Assembly: GCF_900184685.1 (NCBI RefSeq)
Contig: NZ_FXXL01000007.1
Span: 2,170,001-2,234,000 of the forward strand
DNA: 64,000 bases
Direction: 5' to 3'
Origin: Butyricimonas sp. Marseille-P3923
GTDB taxonomy: Bacteria > Bacteroidota > Bacteroidia > Bacteroidales > Marinifilaceae
Numbering within the stretch: the stretch's first letter is position 1; every line of letters begins with the position of its first letter. This document shows positions 61,079 to 64,000 of the stretch, piece after piece. The translations under genes were made by a program, and so were the position numbers. The notes under the pieces are model-generated. The model did not search any database. It saw only the letters and a list, made by a program, of their open reading frames with translations, and had not been told where the DNA came from.

Positions 61079-61113
61079 AATAAGAGATCGCCCCATCGGT
61101 CTCTTATTTTTTT
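61079..61113 (+). terminator. Intrinsic terminator in the leader of the ROK kinase gene
   Basis: AATAAGAGATCG (61079-61090) pairs with CGGTCTCTTATT (61097-61108) through one G-T wobble, with loop CCCCAT and a T-run that extends the 3' arm. It lies 60 bp before the ATG at 61173. It can end the short unit started at 60998 or act as an attenuator. Confidence 0.85.
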
Positions 61114-61172
61114 ATTACCTTTAACCGCGTTAAAAATGCAAATCATGTTGTTGTCAAATTTATATATTATTT

Positions 61173-62126
61173 ATGCAAACTACTGTCTCTTTAGGTATTG
61201 ACATTGGCGGTACCAACATCGCTTTCGGAATCATTGATAAAAATGGGAATTGTCTGGCAGACGGATCTTTATCCACCACGGCATACAATACTCCACAAGA
61301 TTTCGTTCTGGACTTACATAAAGCGGTAAAAAAAGAACTCTCCAAACTGGACGTTAAACTGGTCGGCATCGGTGTCGGTGCCCCGAATGGTAATTATTTC
61401 AACGGTACGATCGAGAACGCGGCCAATCTATCATGGAAAGGCACGATTCCCATGGTTGAATTGCTTGTAAGACAATTCAATGTACCCTCCTTTATCACGA
61501 ATGACGCGAAAGCCGCAGCTATCGGGGAAATGGTGTACGGCGGGGCGAAAGGCATGAAAGATTTCGTGATTATCACGCTGGGAACCGGACTGGGTAGTGG
61601 AATCGTGGTGAACGGAAAACTCGTTTACGGGCACGACGGTCTGGCCGGTGAAGTAGGACATACGCTCGTGTGCGGCGGTGACAGGTACTGTAATTGCGGT
61701 CGTCGGGGATGTTTGGAAACCTACGCATCCGCTACCGGAATCAAACGCACGGCTTGCGAGTTGCTCGCTCTTGAAAATACCCCCAGCACACTCCGGGACA
61801 TTCCTTACACGGAAATCACGGCAAAGAAAGTATACGATGCCGCTCAAAAAGGAGATCCCATCGCTCTTGAAGCGTTCAAAATCACCGGAGAACAATTGGG
61901 CAAAGCATTGGCAAATCTGGTTGCCATAATCAGCCCGGAAGCCATATTCCTGCAAGGCGGCGTGGCAAACGCCGGTGAATGGTTGTTCAAGACCACGCAG
62001 GAACAAATGGAAGCCAATATGTTGTATGTATTCAAGCAAAAAGTAAAAATACTTCGATCGTCACTACCCACGAATGCCGCCATTTACGGGGCATCCGCAC
62101 TTGTATGGAATGAATTAAACGCCTAG
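61173..62126 (+). CDS. ROK-family sugar kinase (glucokinase-like)
   Basis: This 317-residue kinase has the ATP-binding GIDIGGTNIAFGIIDKNGNC, the ROK signature GEVGHTLVCGGDRYCNCG with the zinc-binding CNCGRRGCLE, and TNDAKAAAIGEMVYGGAKGM and GTGLGSGIVV for sugar and phosphate binding. The short pattern G-H-x9-11-C-x-C-x2-G-x-C-L-E identifies ROK sugar kinases; glucose is the usual substrate in Bacteroidota, but N-acetyl-hexosamines or mannose cannot be excluded. The GH92 mannosidase gene follows 11 bp later. Confidence 0.93.
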   Translation: MQTTVSLGIDIGGTNIAFGIIDKNGNCLADGSLSTTAYNTPQDFVLDLHKAVKKELSKLDVKLVGIGVGAPNGNYFNGTIENAANLSWKGTIPMVELLVRQFNVPSFITNDAKAAAIGEMVYGGAKGMKDFVIITLGTGLGSGIVVNGKLVYGHDGLAGEVGHTLVCGGDRYCNCGRRGCLETYASATGIKRTACELLALENTPSTLRDIPYTEITAKKVYDAAQKGDPIALEAFKITGEQLGKALANLVAIISPEAIFLQGGVANAGEWLFKTTQEQMEANMLYVFKQKVKILRSSLPTNAAIYGASALVWNELNA

Positions 62127-62137
62127 AAACGAATATC

Positions 62138-64000
62138 ATGAAAACACGACTCCTTCTACTCCTGCTTTGTTTTACCGGGATCTTTACATCCTGTCGAAAA
62201 GAAAAAGAAACACGAGTAACGGACTACGTTGATCCATTTATCGGAACTGCCGAACAAGGACATTGCTTCCCCGGTGCGGCAGTACCTTTCGGGGGGATTC
62301 AACTGAGCCCGGATAATCCGCACAGCGGTTGGGAGTGGTGTTCCGGCTATCATTACAGTGATAGTATCATATCCTCGTTCTCACATTCACATTTAAGCGG
62401 AACCGGAATCGGCGATTTGCAGGATATCCGACTTCTACCCGTCACAAGACGCCCGCAACCGGGAGAAAAAGCCATCGACTTCATCACTTCCGGGTACGCC
62501 AAATACTCTCATGCCAACGAGACAGCCGAACCCGGATATTATAGCGTAACTTTCGACAACGGTATAAAAACCGAATTATCGGTCACCAACCGTTGTGGAA
62601 TGCACGCCTATCAATACCCGTCTAATGCTGTCCACGGGCTGACACTGGATTTAACCACGGCAAGAAATTGGGATCGCACGGTAATGACCTCTATCAAGAA
62701 AATCAATAACCGCACGATACAAGGCTATCGAAAATCCACCGGTTGGGCACGGGAACACAATGTCTATTTTTTCATGGAATTCTCGCAGGATGTTGACGTC
62801 TGGGCGGGTGTTGACACGTTGCAATTATTGAGAAACGGACAAAAAATCGTTTCCGATAAAGGATATGCATGGATTGATTTCGGTACGGTAACCAACAAAA
62901 TATTGGTCAAAGTCAGCATTTCATCTGCAAACTGCGAGGGAGCCGCGGCAAACCTTGATCAAGAACTCCCGCACTGGAGCTTTGATAAAGTGCGCAGAGA
63001 AGCCAAACAACAATGGAAACGGGCTTTATCGCGTATCAAAGTCGAGGGCGGCACAAAAGAGGAAACACGCACATTCTACACGGCTCTCTATCACGCGTAC
63101 CTTGCCCCTTATTTGTTCTCTGATGCACACGGGAATTATAAAGGACCGGACGGAGAAATTCATAGCGTGGGGAAAGAAAATCAATACACGGTGTTCTCCT
63201 TATGGGATACATTCCGGGCATCACACCCTCTCTTTACCATTACTCAAAAAGATCGAGTGAATGATATGATCAACTCTTTCATCCGGCATTACGAGATTCA
63301 CGGGTTGTTACCGAACTGGGAACTAATGGGTAACGAGAGCCACTGCATGATAGGCAATCACGCCATTCCGGTTATCACGGAAGCCTATTTAAAAGGAATC
63401 CGGGGGTATGACGTGGAAAAAGCATACGAGGCAATGAAAGAAACATCCCTTTCCAAAGGATACGGATTGGGACTTTTCCGGGAATACAATTATATCCCGT
63501 GTGATCTGGAAAAAGAATCGGTATCCAAAACCCTTGAATTTGCTTATGACGACTGGTGTATCGCGCAAATGGCAAAAGCCTTGGGAAAAGAAAACGATTA
63601 TCTCTTTTTCATGGAATCATCTAAAAATTACAAGAACCTCTTCGATCCTTCAACCGGATTGATGCGGGGCAAATTAGCAGACGGCAGTTGGAGAACTCCT
63701 TTCTCCCCTTTCTCGTCCACGCATCGCAACGACGATTACACGGAAGGAAATGCTTGGCAATACTCGTGGTTTGTTCCCCATGATATCGACGGCTTTATCT
63801 CTTTACACGGCGGCAAAGAAGCTTTCGCCCGAAAATTAGACAGCTTGTTCACCCTGCCTTCCGTCATCGAGGGCAGCAACGCTTCTCCCGACATCAGCGG
63901 ATTAATCGGACAATACGCCCAAGGAAATGAACCTTCTCACCACGTGGCTTATTTGTTCAATTACACGGACAAACCATACAAGACTCAATACTATATAGAC
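62138..64000 (+). CDS. GH92-family alpha-mannosidase lipoprotein (3' end beyond window)
   Basis: The frame is open from the ATG at 62138 to the right edge (621 codons visible). A lipoprotein signal (FTSC, Cys19) precedes the GH92 N-terminal domain (YVDPFIGTAEQGHCFPGAAV, FGGIQLSPDNPHSGWEW, FSHSHLSGTGIGDLQD) and the catalytic (alpha/alpha)6 domain (TFYTALYHAYLAPYLFSD, LWDTFRASHPL, LLPNWELMGNES, GNAWQYSWFVPHD, GNEPSHHVAYLFNY). GH92 enzymes are calcium-dependent exo-alpha-mannosidases acting on N-glycans or yeast mannan; the specificity is not decided here. Pairing with the ROK kinase suggests coupled release and phosphorylation of a sugar. Confidence 0.96.
   Translation, partial: MKTRLLLLLLCFTGIFTSCRKEKETRVTDYVDPFIGTAEQGHCFPGAAVPFGGIQLSPDNPHSGWEWCSGYHYSDSIISSFSHSHLSGTGIGDLQDIRLLPVTRRPQPGEKAIDFITSGYAKYSHANETAEPGYYSVTFDNGIKTELSVTNRCGMHAYQYPSNAVHGLTLDLTTARNWDRTVMTSIKKINNRTIQGYRKSTGWAREHNVYFFMEFSQDVDVWAGVDTLQLLRNGQKIVSDKGYAWIDFGTVTNKILVKVSISSANCEGAAANLDQELPHWSFDKVRREAKQQWKRALSRIKVEGGTKEETRTFYTALYHAYLAPYLFSDAHGNYKGPDGEIHSVGKENQYTVFSLWDTFRASHPLFTITQKDRVNDMINSFIRHYEIHGLLPNWELMGNESHCMIGNHAIPVITEAYLKGIRGYDVEKAYEAMKETSLSKGYGLGLFREYNYIPCDLEKESVSKTLEFAYDDWCIAQMAKALGKENDYLFFMESSKNYKNLFDPSTGLMRGKLADGSWRTPFSPFSSTHRNDDYTEGNAWQYSWFVPHDIDGFISLHGGKEAFARKLDSLFTLPSVIEGSNASPDISGLIGQYAQGNEPSHHVAYLFNYTDKPYKTQYYID

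Overview
The window is a 64 kb stretch of a Bacteroidales chromosome. The evidence is two SusC/SusD (RagA/RagB) systems with STN-type receptors and ECF sigma/FecR pairs, a fimbrillin operon of the Porphyromonas FimA/Mfa type, Bacteroidota-style -7 boxes (TAnnTTTG), a GH92 mannosidase, and lipoproteins throughout. Moderate G+C, MeaB and many sigma/FecR/SusCD sets fit the Odoribacteraceae (Butyricimonas or Odoribacter-like), but that placement is inference from gene content. No rRNA, tRNA, CRISPR array or insertion sequence was recognised.

Layout. 1-7264 (minus): a sigma-fecR-susC-susD uptake locus whose SusD runs off the left edge. 7360-16362: housekeeping genes (nucleoside-recognition membrane protein, folD, ffh, an ACT-domain protein, a prolyl-tRNA editing protein, a YhcC-type radical SAM protein, and ppdK with clear promoter and terminator). 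16510-26714 (plus): a tyrosine recombinase, a ~345 bp segment bounded by near-perfect 29 bp inverted repeats, then a fimbrial operon (DUF3575, DUF3868/OmpA-like, major fimbrillin, Mfa2-like anchor, accessory subunit, large DUF4906-like tip candidate, HU protein). This is the best candidate for phase-variable expression here.

27131-47987 (minus): a very long co-directional run. It starts with sigma-fecR-susC-susD and continues with a lipoprotein resembling the Mx1 zinc peptidases but lacking HExxH, two tandem ABC ATPase + fused GldF-GldG pairs, a TlpA-like thioredoxin, a TolC-MacA-MacB efflux set and a small membrane protein. 48133-55725: meaB, an HsdR-N domain protein, queA, AMP nucleosidase, and a DUF1573-yajC-ybbR-coaE-djlA-like run. 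55765-59556 (minus): a compact operon of ECF sigma factor, membrane-anchored beta-barrel protein, two paralogous lipoproteins and a radical SAM/SPASM enzyme (the rSAM/lipoprotein system). 59670-64000 (plus): a DUF5606 protein, trmN6, a short promoter-to-terminator unit, a ROK kinase and a GH92 mannosidase cut by the right edge.

Between genes there is a repeated structural theme: degenerate tandem repeats with strict periods of 7, 9 or 11 bp, unrelated in sequence from site to site and often arranged as inverted halves that can fold into hairpins. Thirteen such places are listed. Several gene starts were moved inward from the longest open frame because the outer start is TTG and a better ATG lies just downstream; these are stated per gene.
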